The translations under genes and the position numbers were made by a program. From Pleodorina starrii (Eukaryota; Chlorophyta; Chlorophyceae; Chlamydomonadales; Volvocaceae): DNA of 64,000 nt. The stretch spans positions 3,782,001 to 3,846,000 of the forward strand of contig BRXU01000001.1 in NCBI GenBank assembly GCA_030267565.1. The letters run 5' to 3'. The notes beneath the pieces are model-generated. The model saw nothing but the letters and a program-made list of their open reading frames with translations. It searched no databases and was not told the DNA's origin. The stretch's first letter is position 1. Every line of letters starts with the position of its first letter. Of the stretch, positions 11,555 through 22,348 are shown one piece after another.

Positions 11555-13970
11555 CCGCGCCGCGGATGGTCAGGTCCACCTGAAGAGACACCGGACGAGG
11601 GTATGGTCTGGCGGCGGCGGCGGCAGTGGCAACGTCCTGGGACAGCCGCCGCCGCTGCGGCCGCGGGCGGCCATGCCGCCAGGCGTCAGTGATGACCCAT
11701 GGGTCATCGACGCCATTCTGCCCGTCGCCGGTGGTGTCCCCAGCGTCCGCCTCCGCGGTGCCGCTGCTGCGCTGCGCTGCGACTCCGTATACGGGCCTCC
11801 GCAGCTCGCCTGGACCACTGAGCAGCCTGCCGCCGCCGCCGCCGCCGCGGCTACTGCTGCTGCCACTGCCTCTGAGACCGCGGGTTTGGGAACCAGCCGC
11901 GAGTGCTACAGCTGCGGCTGCTGCCCCTGTCGACAGTTGCCTTGCCCGGGCCGTGCTGTCGCCCGGCGACGGGCTCGGCGGCGGGGCCATGGAGACGTTT
12001 GCCGACAGCTCAATCACGTAACCGTTGCAACCGTCAGCGCGTCGGTTGATAAGATCCAGGGCGTCGTACCATTCGGTTTGGGAGGCAACGGTCACGGTGC
12101 AGATTCCTGACATGCCGCACACCTGAGGCGGCGCACGCCGGGCGTTGGGAGTGGTCGGGTGGCAAGGGAGGTCAGAATACGGCGAGGCTTCTTCAGGGAA
12201 GCGCTGGGCCCCTGGATGTAGCACGGAACCGGCTAACCGAGGGGTGAACATGGGCTGGCGCCTGCATTCCCAGCCCGGCAGCGTGTGAATAACGATACGA
12301 CCAGGCGCATGCCCGCAGTGAATCCTCTAGGAACTTTCGGCTTCAATGGACTTGTGTCCGGCGTGCCTGACTGTCGTGCCTTTTACATATGCCGTATGCC
12401 GTACACTCTGCGATAGAAATGCCGTACCTCGTTGCAGGAGATGACCACGTCCCGAAGCTCCAGCTGCGGCAGCCGGACGCTGCTGACCATGATTTCCCGC
12501 GCAACCTTCAGCTGCGCGCGTGGAAAGCACAAACAGAAAAAAATAAGGTAGCAACAGATTCGGGTTTCTAGAGCTACAGTCATCAAGAGACGCGCCAATA
12601 AGAGAGCCACGCGGACACTAAAGGGAAAGAGCCTTCCTTAAACGAGCATCGAACAGAAAATATTCTGTCTTAAGGCATGAGGTGAAGCAAGACATGCCTG
12701 GCGCGGCCTCCCGTGTGCGCCCCACCGCGCCCCACCGCACCGCACCTGGCTCATGTTGACGCCCGGCGGTTGCGGCCGCTGCCCCGCCGCCCCGAACATC
12801 CTGTCCGCCACTCCGCAGTCCGTCAGCACCACCCGGCAGCCCACCAGCCGCAGAAGCGAGCCGGCCGACAGAGAAAAGGAGTCCAGAGACAGCGACCACA
12901 GCACGCCGCTGGTGACATCAGTGCTGGCACCGCCGCCGGCGCCGCCGCCGGGCGCGAGCGGGCTGCCGTCATCGCTGCTGCTGGCACTGTCACTGCTTGT
13001 CCTGCTGCTGTTGGCGTTGCCGCTGGTATTAGAAGAAGCTGTGAATGACGCAATGACGTTCACCACTCGCAGGAACTGGAGCGTCAGTGTCGCATCTGCG
13101 GACAGTGGGAGGCAGTTGGGGGCACCAGAGGCGCCAAGCGGCCTTGCTGTTCAGGCGGCCCGCCAAGCCAGCCAGTAGCCCGCCCATCGCGCGACACGTT
13201 GATGGTTGGGGAATGTACGAGGCAGGCACTTTTGTACGACACGGTGACATTGCCGTACTAGCCCGTGCAGGTTTGGTCTGGAGGTGCGCGGAACGCAGCG
13301 CGCCCATGCACTATCGATACAGCTTGGAGTGCGTAAACGGCACACGGCAAAGCGTGTCCCGCATATTGTGCAAGGGAGGGTACAAGTGGAGGCATACGTG
13401 GAGGCAGGTAAGTACCCGGTCCATACATGTAGAAAAGGAGATGCAGCTTTTGTCGGAGCTTCCGAACTGGAGCGGACCGGGACTTGCTCACCCCCTCCCC
13501 AAAACACACTCCTACACACACGCACACATATACACACATGGACAGATCGTCCGCAAGTCGCCTGCCATGTGCCGTCTAATCTCCTGCCACTTACTCGCTG
13601 CCAGCACCAAGGCGCCTGGTCGGGAGCCGAGGTACAGCCCGGGTAGCGGCTGGGCATCGGCAGCGGGCCCGCTGATGAGCGTGTCGTTGAGGAGCTGCAG
13701 CTGCGCCCCCGTGAGGTTGGCGGCCGTGTCGCCGGTCAACAGTACAAGGTCGGAGTGGTTTAATCCTGAGACGCTATTGAGGGCCTTGAATTCGGGTCCG
13801 GACTGTACTCGACGCGAGTCCCATTCGTCCCACAGTCGGCTGCAGGGAGAGGGGCATGGCTGGGCCACAGCCGCAGCGCCAACTGGCTGCCAGTAGTACG
13901 GAGCATGTTGACTAATGAGGGAAAGAGAAAGCTGTAAGAGGAGTAGTTTTTGAAGCTTAAAGGCGCGCAT
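1..13970 (-). CDS. Giant receptor-like TKL protein kinase (14 exons, 3' end beyond window)
   Basis: Exons: 13595-13970, 12746-13095, 12428-12511, 11356-12122, 10876-11059, 9652-10623, 9051-9135, 7041-8575, 5293-6562, 4606-4952, 4388-4465, 3999-4088, 3704-3755, <1-2311; all phases agree (at least 2,833 residues). The chosen ATG (13970) gives a signal peptide (MRAFKLQK then a Leu-rich core, SQHA); an in-frame ATG at 14045 is the alternative. Residues ~24-940 form an ectodomain with about 20 N-x-S/T sequons and recurring LxLxNVTLV-like strands. Membrane span ~961-983 follows HKKASIKW. Then ~880 low-complexity residues lead to the kinase domain: GSGAFG 1865-1870, VAVK Lys1885, HGDLNPAN (Asp2011, Asn2016), DFG Asp2035, APE 2061-2063, DVFSYGVVLWEL from 2075. 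The last exon carries a Ser/Gly/Pro/Gln-rich tail still open at base 1. The TKL family assignment rests on motifs. A role in sensing an extracellular signal is inference; the ligand is unknown. Confidence 0.85.
2491..2965. mobile_element. Inverted-repeat (MITE-like) element in kinase intron 13
   Basis: Arms of about 50 bp face each other: 2491-2543 reads TTATGGCGGTTCAGAAAACA onward, and 2911-2965 is its imperfect reverse complement (ends in GAACAGCCATAA). A weaker second level of complementarity lies further inside (AAGCGCTTT and AAAATTTTAGCG words). It is AT-richer than the surrounding exons and has no ORF. No clear target-site duplication is visible, so the superfamily is not assigned. Confidence 0.55.
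3081..3475. repeat. Two-copy 197-bp tandem duplication with hairpin
   Basis: The block starting GAGCAACGCAGAAACTCCAT at 3084 recurs at 3281, giving a period of 197 bp with few differences. Each copy contains a hairpin of the form GTACTATTT-cgga-AAATAGTAC (first copy 3166-3187). It lies wholly inside intron 13 (2312-3703) of the receptor kinase and encodes nothing convincing. Confidence 0.8.
7615..7715 (-). repeat. In-frame 24-bp tandem repeat in receptor-kinase exon 8
   Basis: About four copies of a 24-bp unit encode repeats of the octapeptide CASGTVPY (variants GTMPH and GTVRS) in the cytosolic linker between membrane span and kinase domain. Because the unit is a multiple of three, copy-number change would keep the frame. 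Confidence 0.8.
9385..9500. repeat. CA/CG-rich microsatellite in intron 6
   Basis: Imperfect (CACGCACA)n and (GCACGCAC)n tracts lie within the 9136-9651 intron of the receptor kinase. Non-coding on both strands. Confidence 0.7.
10803..10880. repeat. (CCCA)n tract at the intron 5 donor
   Basis: Runs of CACCCACCCACC abut the donor of exon 5; on the minus strand the intron begins GTGGGTGGG. Simple repeat in an intron. Confidence 0.8.
11325..11344. repeat. Short TTTAGGG telomere-like repeat in intron 4
   Basis: TTTAGGG appears twice plus a partial third unit, inside the 11060-11355 intron of the receptor kinase. It matches the plant-type heptamer rather than the TTTTAGGG of Chlamydomonas reinhardtii. 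Too short to be a telomere. Confidence 0.7.
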
Positions 13971-15164
13971 CGGGCCGTCGCGTGCTGCGAGTCGCAGCTC
14001 GCATTCCCAGCTGCTGTGCCTTGCTGCAGGAGTGGCACTGTCCACGACACGACGCTAGGACTGGTGCGAAGCACAGGTTTGATTATGTCAGCTGAAGATG
14101 TTGCTGACTAGGAATTCCGATACCCCTGCCAACGCGCGGGGCATCCTCCAGCCAAGCGCCGAGCTGCGCCCCATTTGTCGGCCGCCAGGAATTTTAGGTG
14201 AGGCTTCAGCACAATGTATTGCTGCTACTATGTTTGTCTCGGTACGAGATAGCCAACCTCCATCTCAAGCGTTTTGCCCAGTTATACGTACAGTGGCGAG
14301 CGCCTTGGCCGTTTCCAGTCCACGAACAAATGTAGTGGTGAACGAATACAACGAAAATTAGCCGAAAACCTTATGCCTTCGATGGCAGAAACGCGGAATG
14401 ATTCCTTACAATCGACCAACGCATCTTTATTCCGTTAATACGGTGCGTCCTAACGGCGGCATCATGCCAGCGGCGCTGCTCTGCAGCCGGAACTTTGTTC
14501 ACTTGTAGCAAATAATTGCAATGTAGTGACAGTTTTGTTAGCGTCATTTGTTAGGGAGCGATAAAGAATGTGCTCATGTGCGCATCCCTCTTCACGTTTT
14601 TTCAAGACGCTCAATAACTGTCATATAGGACAGTTATTATGTTTTGGCATTATAAGTAGTTACACAGTATTAGAAATAAGGATAACCGCTCCTCTTATTT
14701 GTAGTCTCACAGGGGCATGGCTTTAGTCACGACTCATCAAATTCTCTAGTAGTCTAGTTCAGCCCGAATTCCCTCTGCAAGCCTTAGAAGGCCTCTGGTA
14801 GAGCAGGAACTGCTGTAATGCGTGTGCTGAGAAGCGGGAGCTGGCGTTTCGCTTCCACGACCATATTTTGGGTACCGTATTGCACAGAATGTGGAGCTTC
14901 CTCACACAGCTTGGCAGCTAAATATACTGTGCTTGTAAGGGTGTTTGTAAGGGAAGTCGGTGCAGCCTTCGCCTCTTGATCAGGGAAATTCGGATTCGAT
15001 GGTGAACGATACCGCCACCCTAGTCGGGTACGTTGGTGGTGAGTTGGCTGCAGGCCGCGCCCGCAACTTCGAATGTTACGGCAACGAACGCGCGCGAGCA
15101 GGAGCGCGCTGACCCCATAACACGCCTAGCGCGCGGCTTCCACCGCCCGAAGGTATGGGACAGA

Positions 15165-15295
15165 CCTGGACAGAAGTCCCTGCAGCGCGGCTGTCAGGTG
15201 GTGCAGCAGCGCCGCGTAGCTGCGCAGGATGTGGGTGCGTTGCATGTAGATGGTCATGATAGTGTGAATCGCCATCAGCGTGTACGCCTCCAATC
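15165..15295 (-). other. Orphan exon-like open frame
   Basis: The minus strand reads an uninterrupted frame of about 42 residues starting EAYTLMAIHTIMTIYMQ and ending ALLHHLTAALQGLL. It has an amphipathic, protein-like composition and uses GC-ending codons. It is followed by a weak donor (CCAG/GTCTGT). No good acceptor lies upstream (GATTGGAG/GCG at best, with an in-frame TGA just before) and no partner exons were found. It could be a relic exon of a lost gene, or chance. Family not recognised. Confidence 0.3.
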
Positions 15296-15621
15296 AATCG
15301 GCATCTTTATATGCGGCTACAGTACAGTACCGAGCACGGGCTGCATGGCAAAAGCCTGAATTGACTTCAGTGCGTTTCAGTGTGCGTCTGGCGGCAAACA
15401 ATTATACGCAATATACCTCTATGCTGCAGACAGTCGTTCTGATCTCACTTCGAAAGCTGTCGAGCAAACCGTCTCGCGGCAGTTTCGAACGGCACTAGCC
15501 CGCAGCGCGCCCTGCGCTGGGCACCACATGACGGCGCCGACAATTCTGACATGTCCGTGCTAGACACATCATCACGGTCACATAACCATTCAGGGATGAA
15601 GACACATGGCACGACAGTAAT

Positions 15622-15626
15622 TTACA
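15622..15626 (-). terminator. TGTAA polyadenylation signal of the FKBP gene
   Basis: TTACA on the plus strand, hence TGTAA on the minus strand, 346 bases past the FKBP stop. TGTAA is the usual volvocine poly(A) signal, and the distance fits a normal 3' UTR. Confidence 0.6.
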
Positions 15627-15971
15627 AAATTTGGTGCAGCCGACGTACAGCTGACAGCACCTTGGCCCCACCGCAACGCCGAAAAAAAGCATCGCCGAGC
15701 GCGGCGCGCCATTTCCCTGACCCGCCTTGCACCCAACTCTCCGATCAGCAGCAACAGGGTCCCCTTTGCAGGCTTCAACTTGTGAGGCGTCCGAAACTTC
15801 AAAAAGCCAAAAAGCCTGGCAAGAAACCTCGAGTCCCGCGCAGTCCACGGCCGTGTTCACGGCCACCACGCACTCCGCCTCCGCCGCTGGGCCGCCCGGT
15901 CCCTGTGCTAGCGCCTCGGGGCCTGCCCCTGGAGCGCCGCCATGGCTCCCCTGGAGCGCTCAGTCCATCAT

Positions 15972-17854
15972 CTACTTGCGCGGCAGCAGCTCCACATCGA
16001 ACTCCAGCGTCGCATTCGGGGGGATGACGCCGCCGGCGCCACGAGCCCTGATTGATTATTGGTTCGCCACCATCACACACAGAGAGGATCAAGAGTCAGG
16101 TCCAAGTCCCAGTGTTAGAGCGGCTGGGCGGACAACCACTCGTCAACCAGAAACGCAGACGGGCTGAATGACAGCCAAGCCGTCCTGCGCCTCAGGGAGG
16201 CCACGGCCCGCACGGCCCAGGCGGCCGAACCAGGAACCCACCCAGCCTGCCACCCACCCAGCCACCCACCCGTAGCCCAGGTTAGACGGGATGACCAGCA
16301 GGCGCTTGCCGCCCTCCTTCATGGGCGGAATATCCTGCGGGGCAGACACCCACCCAAGGACCCAAGGACCGTGTCTCAACACCGGAGGCAGCCCCCGGAG
16401 GCACCGGCCGCAATCAGTGTACGATCAATGTTCTGCAGGCTGGTCAGGGAGCATCAAGCCCCCAAATTAATGGCTGCAGTGAATTCGACCTCGGCAGCAT
16501 CAGCCACGTCACCCAGGGGCGCGGCCCTCCGTAGCGGTGATCAGGGCAGGCACAGTAAGGGGCACGCGGGCCCCGTGCGGTCAGTGTCTGCTGCGCCGGT
16601 GCCTGGCCCTGCGCCCGCGCCGCTGTCGTACCTCGGCGCCCAGGATGCCCATGTCCCAGCCCTTGATGACCTGGCCCACGCCGATCTGCGGGCGCCAGCG
16701 CCAGGGAGGGACGCCGATCGGCGGGAAACCAACCGGGAATATTTGGGAATATAATGTCCGTCGAGGGACCGTGGAACCACGTGATTTAACACGTGCGTCA
16801 CGACGCGATGTTGAACATCGCGCATCGCCAGCCGGCATGCGCCAGCCCCGGTGGTTCTATTACAGTGTAGGGTGGGCTGGTTTTAGTGTGGAAGCGGGCG
16901 ACCCGCGGGGTTATCCACGTATAGGCCGGAGCCCGTGAACGGTAACGTATCAGAAGAATCCTTCCGCGGGGGGAAAGGGCGGGGAAAGGGGGAAAGGGGG
17001 AAGCGCGACGCACCTGGAAAGACAGGGGCTGGCGGCGGTTGTACGACGAATCGAATACGGTGCCGTTGGTTAGCCGCCCGGTGTAGTGGCACCTGCGGGC
17101 AGCGCGTCACCGTCGCCGCAGAACTGGATACAGGTTGCAGAAGTTCGCTATCGTGCTGTGCTGATGCGGCGGGGCTGCAGGAAGCTGCACTCGTTGCTGC
17201 GTACTTTGCAGCATTGCGGTTCGCTCAGTAGGGCATAGTACGGATGTACAGTAGGGCGTCATGAGGTTCCGGCCACTAAAGCCGCCGATGATGCAGAAGC
17301 GGCCGGGCGCAGCAGTGACGTACACAACCCCTACTCAGGCTGACCGTCTTGCGTCTCTATGAGCCAACTACCCCAACCTGTCGCGATCTCTCTCGCGCCC
17401 TCAAGCACATGACAGAACGGCTGCAAATTGCGCCCGCGCCGAAACCACGCCGTCAACGGAGAGGGCCGCTGGCAACCGCAGTCAACCGGGGCCCCAAAGC
17501 TCAGCGGCGTTCAGCTTTGCCCTGCTGAGCTCACTTGATCGTGGAGCCCTTGACGGGCGACGGACCGGTTCCCTCCTGGACATCCTTCCACTTGAGGCCG
17601 CTAGCGCTCTCGTTCAGCTCCCCAGCATCGGCTGCCACGGCGGGGAAGGAGGACATGGCGGGCAGGGTTGCGGCGGCCGCGATCAAAAGCTCCCTGCGAC
17701 CAAGCCCTCCCTGCGGCTCTTCGGCCTGCTGAGAAGACTGAGACCTGCCTGACGCGCGGACGGTGGTCCGCAGGAGGCGAGCCGGTGCTGCCCGATGCGC
17801 CTGCGGGCAGGGCAGGGCATCGCAATGCCGAAACAGTTTGGGAGCGATCAGCAA
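15972..17854 (-). CDS. FKBP-type peptidyl-prolyl isomerase, thylakoid lumen
   Basis: Five exons (17535-17854, 17014-17092, 16632-16685, 16270-16334, 15972-16047) join in phase to 197 residues. Residues 1-~50 are an Ala/Arg/Ser-rich plastid transit region. Next come the twin-arginine motif LGRRELL (residues 51-57), a hydrophobic stretch and AVA/ADA, a bipartite lumen-targeting signal of the Tat type. The FKBP fold follows from ~85: CHYTGRLTNGTVFDSSYNRR, IGVGQVIKGWDMGI, GGKRLLVIPSNLGYG, IPPNATLEFDVELL. Active-site aromatics (Y, F, D, W, Y) of FKBPs are present. It catalyses cis-trans isomerisation of prolyl bonds, here presumably in lumen proteins. The mature region has few Cys and lacks the C-terminal disulphide pair known from plant FKBP13, so it may be another lumenal FKBP. 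Stop codon TAG; complete. Confidence 0.93.
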
Positions 17855-19200
17855 GTTCCATTGATATTCATAAATCAGTAAAACGAAATGGGCATAAAAG
17901 GCCGTCGAGAACTAGGATAACATCGGCAAGCGGATCGTGTGGCGAGGTAATTGCCGCACCTTTGTGGCCGCCAAGCGGCAGGAGCTCAGGCGGGACTGCA
18001 TCGCAAGCGCCATCATGTTTGTATACTCGAACGTCCTAACTGGGTTGTGCGGAATGTTGTCCTTGCTGTGAGTGTTTTAAGGAGTGCGTGTGACGCGATG
18101 GCGTTTCGCCGTACGGACGACGGATGATAGACGATTGCGGAATGGTAACGGTTGCCTCAATATATTACCGTTCAAATCTGGTTTAAAAAGGTATCGAAAT
18201 GCGGCTGCTGTCGGGCGAAGAAGTCGATATCGGATGACACAGCTGAAAAGCTTCCGCGAGCTCGTTCCGGCACCGGCGTTGTGCGCCGCATGCACGTTTG
18301 TTGGAGGCACATTTGCACACCTGCGGTTACATCATCCAGATAATCGAAGCCACCTGCCGGCTCGCCGGGCCTGGTAACACGGCCTTGTTATACACGGCCC
18401 TGAAAATCATACCACCGCCGTGAACCCGTGATCACGCACAATGCACGCGGCTATCACGCCAACCCCGGACTCTGGTTCATACCGTCAACGCAGACCAGAA
18501 TCTCGGAACTCAGTCTCGCGAACCGGTCCGATGCAGGGCTCGCGCCTCGACGCGCATGCACCTCATGCACCCGAGTGCGCTTTCCCCCAACACCAGGTGG
18601 AGAGTTGCAGAGCATCGCACCCGAACATCGGAAATCATATGGAAAAAACCTGGAAAACCAAAACCATGCGCGGATAAAAGGCCGCTCCCCATAGATTACG
18701 GTACGAGTCAGAGCGTGCGTCCGCGGATCACCGGGCGCTACGGCTGGCCGGTGTGCTGCGCGCATCCGGGAGCCCCTTCAGGCCAAGCGTAAGGCGAACG
18801 GTATGTAACGAAACGCGGTCTGCGTCTGCTTCCACACTGGCTTGACCCGCCTGTATCAACACACTCGCACTCGCCTGCTCCTGCCTGCTTTCGTCGCTCA
18901 TTCACGCGCATGACTCGATCAGTGCACCCAGCGCGCGCCCCCCGGCGGAAAAGCGCCGCTTGCATTCAGGGCGCCTGGGCATATCATCAGGTCACCATAA
19001 AAACCAAACCAAACCAAAACCTCAAAACCAACCTCCTGACGCGAGCACGGCACCACCCCGTATGCGGTACCTGCTAGACCAGAAGGACTCGACTCGCCTA
19101 GCGGCCACGGCAAGGCTGTATGTATTATGGCCGCGCAGGTACCAGGACAACCCTGGCCACGCTCCCAACACGGCCGCCACGGTGGTCACGGCTCTCTAAC
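17855..19200. other. Intergenic: FKBP promoter side and SDR 3' side
   Basis: Lies upstream of the FKBP start and downstream of the SDR stop. Short overlapping frames on both strands lack splice partners or recognisable motifs. TTACA at 18327-18331 (TGTAA on the minus strand) could be a distant SDR poly(A) signal. Nothing else supported. Confidence 0.55.
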
Positions 19201-22200
19201 CTACCAGGGCAGCACCGTCCCGTTGCGGTGCCAAAAGGTGCCCGACGTCTCCATCGACAGCTGCTGCTCCATGATCTCCACCAGGTCTGCGGCGCTCTGC
19301 TCCGGATCAATCACGCCGTCCATGCCTGCACACAGCCAGGCAGCCAGTCAGTCAGCCAGTCAGCCAGTCAGTCAGACAGACTTACAGACGGACAGACAGA
19401 CCAAAGCACAGGGGTTGGGCATCTGGGGATCTAGCTGGGGATCTAGCTGGGGATCTAGCTGGGGATCTAGAGAGGGCCCCGTGCCGCAGCAGCAACAACA
19501 AGGACCCGTCGAAAGCGTGATTTGGGACGTTGCGGTGCGAAGGAATGCACGTTGGAGACACGGTGTATGGTGCGTGTGCGCGGGGGAAAGGCGACAACCC
19601 TTCTCCCGGGGGTCCTCGAGTCGTACTGCTGCCGCCGCAGTACAGCTGCCGTACCGTACCGTGGTACTTCTTGGTCATATCCGTCGCCACGAAACCGGGA
19701 TGCAGGATGCCCACCTGAATGAATGAGTGGGCACATTGCGGTACAAGACGGGGACGAGACGGTCAGGGAAAGAATCGTGCTAGGAACGCGGGGGTTGGGC
19801 GTCCCGCTCCGTGATCGCACTATGATCGCCCTGTGATCACAATATGTAGCTTAATCCGTGACGGCTGCAGCCCCTCACGCTCCTCACCGCCACTCCCCCG
19901 GCCTTCAGATCCACCGCCAGGTTCGTGCCCAGCATGTTGACCGCGGCCTTGCTCATGCGGTAGCCGTACTGTACGACACCGAGGGATCGCCAACACGGGA
20001 CGGGGCTGGGGAAGCGGTGCTCACGTTACAGCGATGGACGGTACCCGCTCGTTGCGGAAGGAGGGATTAATTAAGAACGTTGCCCGTGGCGCGGGCCTGA
20101 GGATGAAGCGGCAGGGCGGGGGCGGCTTGTTTTCGGCCAGCGGTGTGGCCCTCCACGCTTCGCATTCCAATCCAGGAGAAGGGCATTGCACTGCATTCTA
20201 TTCCCGCCGGGCGGGGCCGCGGCGTGCCGGGCCGTCGGGGCCTTTGCCTTTCCGCGGATGATGCCGCTCCGCCCCGCCGTCCCACCATCGACCGCGTCGC
20301 CCGCCCACCCAAAGCACCGATGCGCATTGCAATGCGAAACACATGCCGTACCAGGGCTGGGTTGTTGCGTTGGCTGCAGCCACGCACAGCGAGCGCGTTG
20401 TGGGGATAGGGTGTGTGTGAGAGTGTGTGACTGTGTGTGTGCGTGTGAATGGCGCTGCGTGTGGCGAGGAGGTCGTGCGTCGATCGTGCGTCGCGGGGCA
20501 AGCGCGGCCCTCCGCCACCTGCTGTACATGTGCGCTGCCCGAGTGTGCATCCTACCGAGGACTTGGCGTCGGGGCGGTCAGCGGGTATCGCGCCGCCGCG
20601 CAGCCTCTACGCGCAGCCACCCACGGCAGGGACAACGGAAGGCAGCGAACGCCGAAATGAACAACGACCCATGGGTCAACGGCGGCGATCCAGCCTCCGG
20701 GGTCCAGCCTTTGAAGTACTGTTACCCACCCAGTGCGCCACCCGGCTGAACGGTTGTACGGCACCAACACCACATGGATACTGGATTTGTTTTTCCGGGC
20801 ACGAATTACGACCCCGGAAAGTAACGTATGCATGCGGCCACGCATACACACACACACGCACGCGCGCGCGATGCCCTCACCCAACGGAACGGAACGCACG
20901 CACACGATCCGCGCAATGCATCAGCTGGCGCTGGCGCTTTCCCCCATGAAGAAGAGGTGGAGTGGAAACACGGCCAAAGGCGGTGCCCTCAGCCCGCAGA
21001 AGCCCGAAACCCCGGGCGGGCACGGCGGCCCTTGCTGTACTTACGTCGCCGCCGCTTCCGTTGTCGGCAATGGAGCCCATGCGGGAGGTGATGATGGCGA
21101 TCTGCGGCGGGCGCGTGAGCCGAAAGGACGGAGGGGCGGGGGATTGCACAAGAGGAGTGGTCGGCCCGAGCAGAAGTGCCGCATCGCCGGTAACAGCTGC
21201 CGTACTGCCGTACCTTGGATCCCTGTCCGATGCTGTCCTTGACCGCCAGGTAGGTCCGGAGGGGCCCCAGCGTGTTCACCTCGAACTGTGAGGAAGAGCA
21301 AGGCAGCAGGCGAACAGCAGCATGCAGGGTACTTCGCGGACAGCAGCATGCAGGGTACTTCCCCGCGCCAGCCAGTGCAGCAGAGCGCAGACGGATGGTG
21401 GGGCGCAGGGTGCGGTAGGTTTCGACCGCCCCCGAGCGCCGCGCTAGCTGGGGATCCATCGCAGCGGGGGAGCGGCCCTTGCCCCTGCCGAGAGCCCACC
21501 CCCCACGCGGAAACACGTCGTGCTTTGGGGCGTGTCCTGCGAGACAGGCCGTGGCTCCGACCCGAGTGGCGCGCTCGATGCCGCCCATTTTCAATCTGCA
21601 ATGGCCGCGTAAACCGACAGAAACCACCTTTCCCAGCGCCAGTTGGCGCCTATCCAATGCCACCCTTCCCTGCCCGAATGGCACTGCAGGCCACCCTCCT
21701 CACACCCGCGCCACACCCGAGACGGTGCACCCAGCACCATCCATGCTTCGACGCAGCGTGCATTTCGGGGGCCGACCGGATTGCGGTGGTGTACTGTGCG
21801 CGGGCCCGGTCTCTCCCACACGGACCTGTTCCCGCAGCTTTGCGATGTCCAGGTCAGCGAGCGTGTCCTCTATCAGCACACCCGCGTTGCAGACCAGCAA
21901 GTCCACCTTGCGGCTACCCAGCGAGGCGGCCAGGGGGGCGCAGCCGCCGTCGCGACCCACGTCCACCCCTTGAGGTGTATAAAGGGCAGTGCAGAAGGCA
22001 GAAGAAGGCATCACGGCAAAGCGGCATGTGAACGGGACGCCTCGCGCTGTCGCGAAATCGATCCGCGGCAGTTGGTAGTAGAATAAGTACATGCAGATCC
22101 TACGCTTTGCTATCGCACCTTCGACAACCTGCACGCCTAGCGCATCAAGCTCCTTGCTAGTGATGCGGCAGGAAGCGATGACCTGGTAGCCCTTTGACTT

Positions 22201-22348
22201 GAGCTTTGCGCAAAGCTGCACGTTATCAGGGTCCGTTTGTAAGAATGCGGCCACTTGCGACAGTCCCAGTGAAAGCCCGATGTGCGATCAGCCTTACTGA
22301 AAGTCCGATGCCGCGATTTGCGCCGGTGACCACGGAAATTGGGGCCAT
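19201..22348 (-). CDS. Short-chain dehydrogenase/reductase, C-factor-like
   Basis: Eight exons (22298-22348, 22119-22215, 21826-21968, 21214-21285, 21045-21101, 19888-19968, 19660-19714, 19201-19325) join in phase to 226 residues, typical of small classical SDRs. Cofactor motif TGANRGIG is at residues 9-16, NAG (CNAGV) lies mid-protein, the segment ITSRMGS carries the catalytic Ser, and YGYRMSK gives the Tyr-x-x-x-Lys pair. The segment HPGFVATDM matches the post-catalytic P-G motif of C-factor/sniffer-type SDRs. It should bind NAD(P)(H) and reduce or oxidise a small carbonyl or hydroxyl substrate; the substrate cannot be read from sequence. No targeting peptide is evident, so cytosol is likely. 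The gene is head-to-head with AP-2 mu over 1.19 kb. Introns 6 and 7 contain simple repeats. Confidence 0.93.
19425..19472. repeat. 13-bp tandem repeat in SDR intron 7
   Basis: GGGGATCTAGCT recurs four times with small spacing; next to it lie CAGTCAGC-type repeats (19333-19385). Intronic. Confidence 0.75.
20405..20450. repeat. GT microsatellite in SDR intron 5
   Basis: Imperfect (GT)n tract in the long 19969-21044 intron of the SDR gene; a CA/CG tract occurs again near 20848-20870. Non-coding. Confidence 0.7.

Larger units (their letters stand above)
13971..15971. other. Intergenic region between receptor kinase 5' end and FKBP stop
   Basis: Holds the presumed promoter and 5' leader of the minus-strand kinase (13971 to ~15000), an AT-rich stretch with a perfect 10-bp hairpin (14613-14638, AATAACTGTC stem), one orphan exon-like frame (15165-15295, listed separately) and the FKBP 3' UTR. 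No complete gene seen. Confidence 0.6.
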
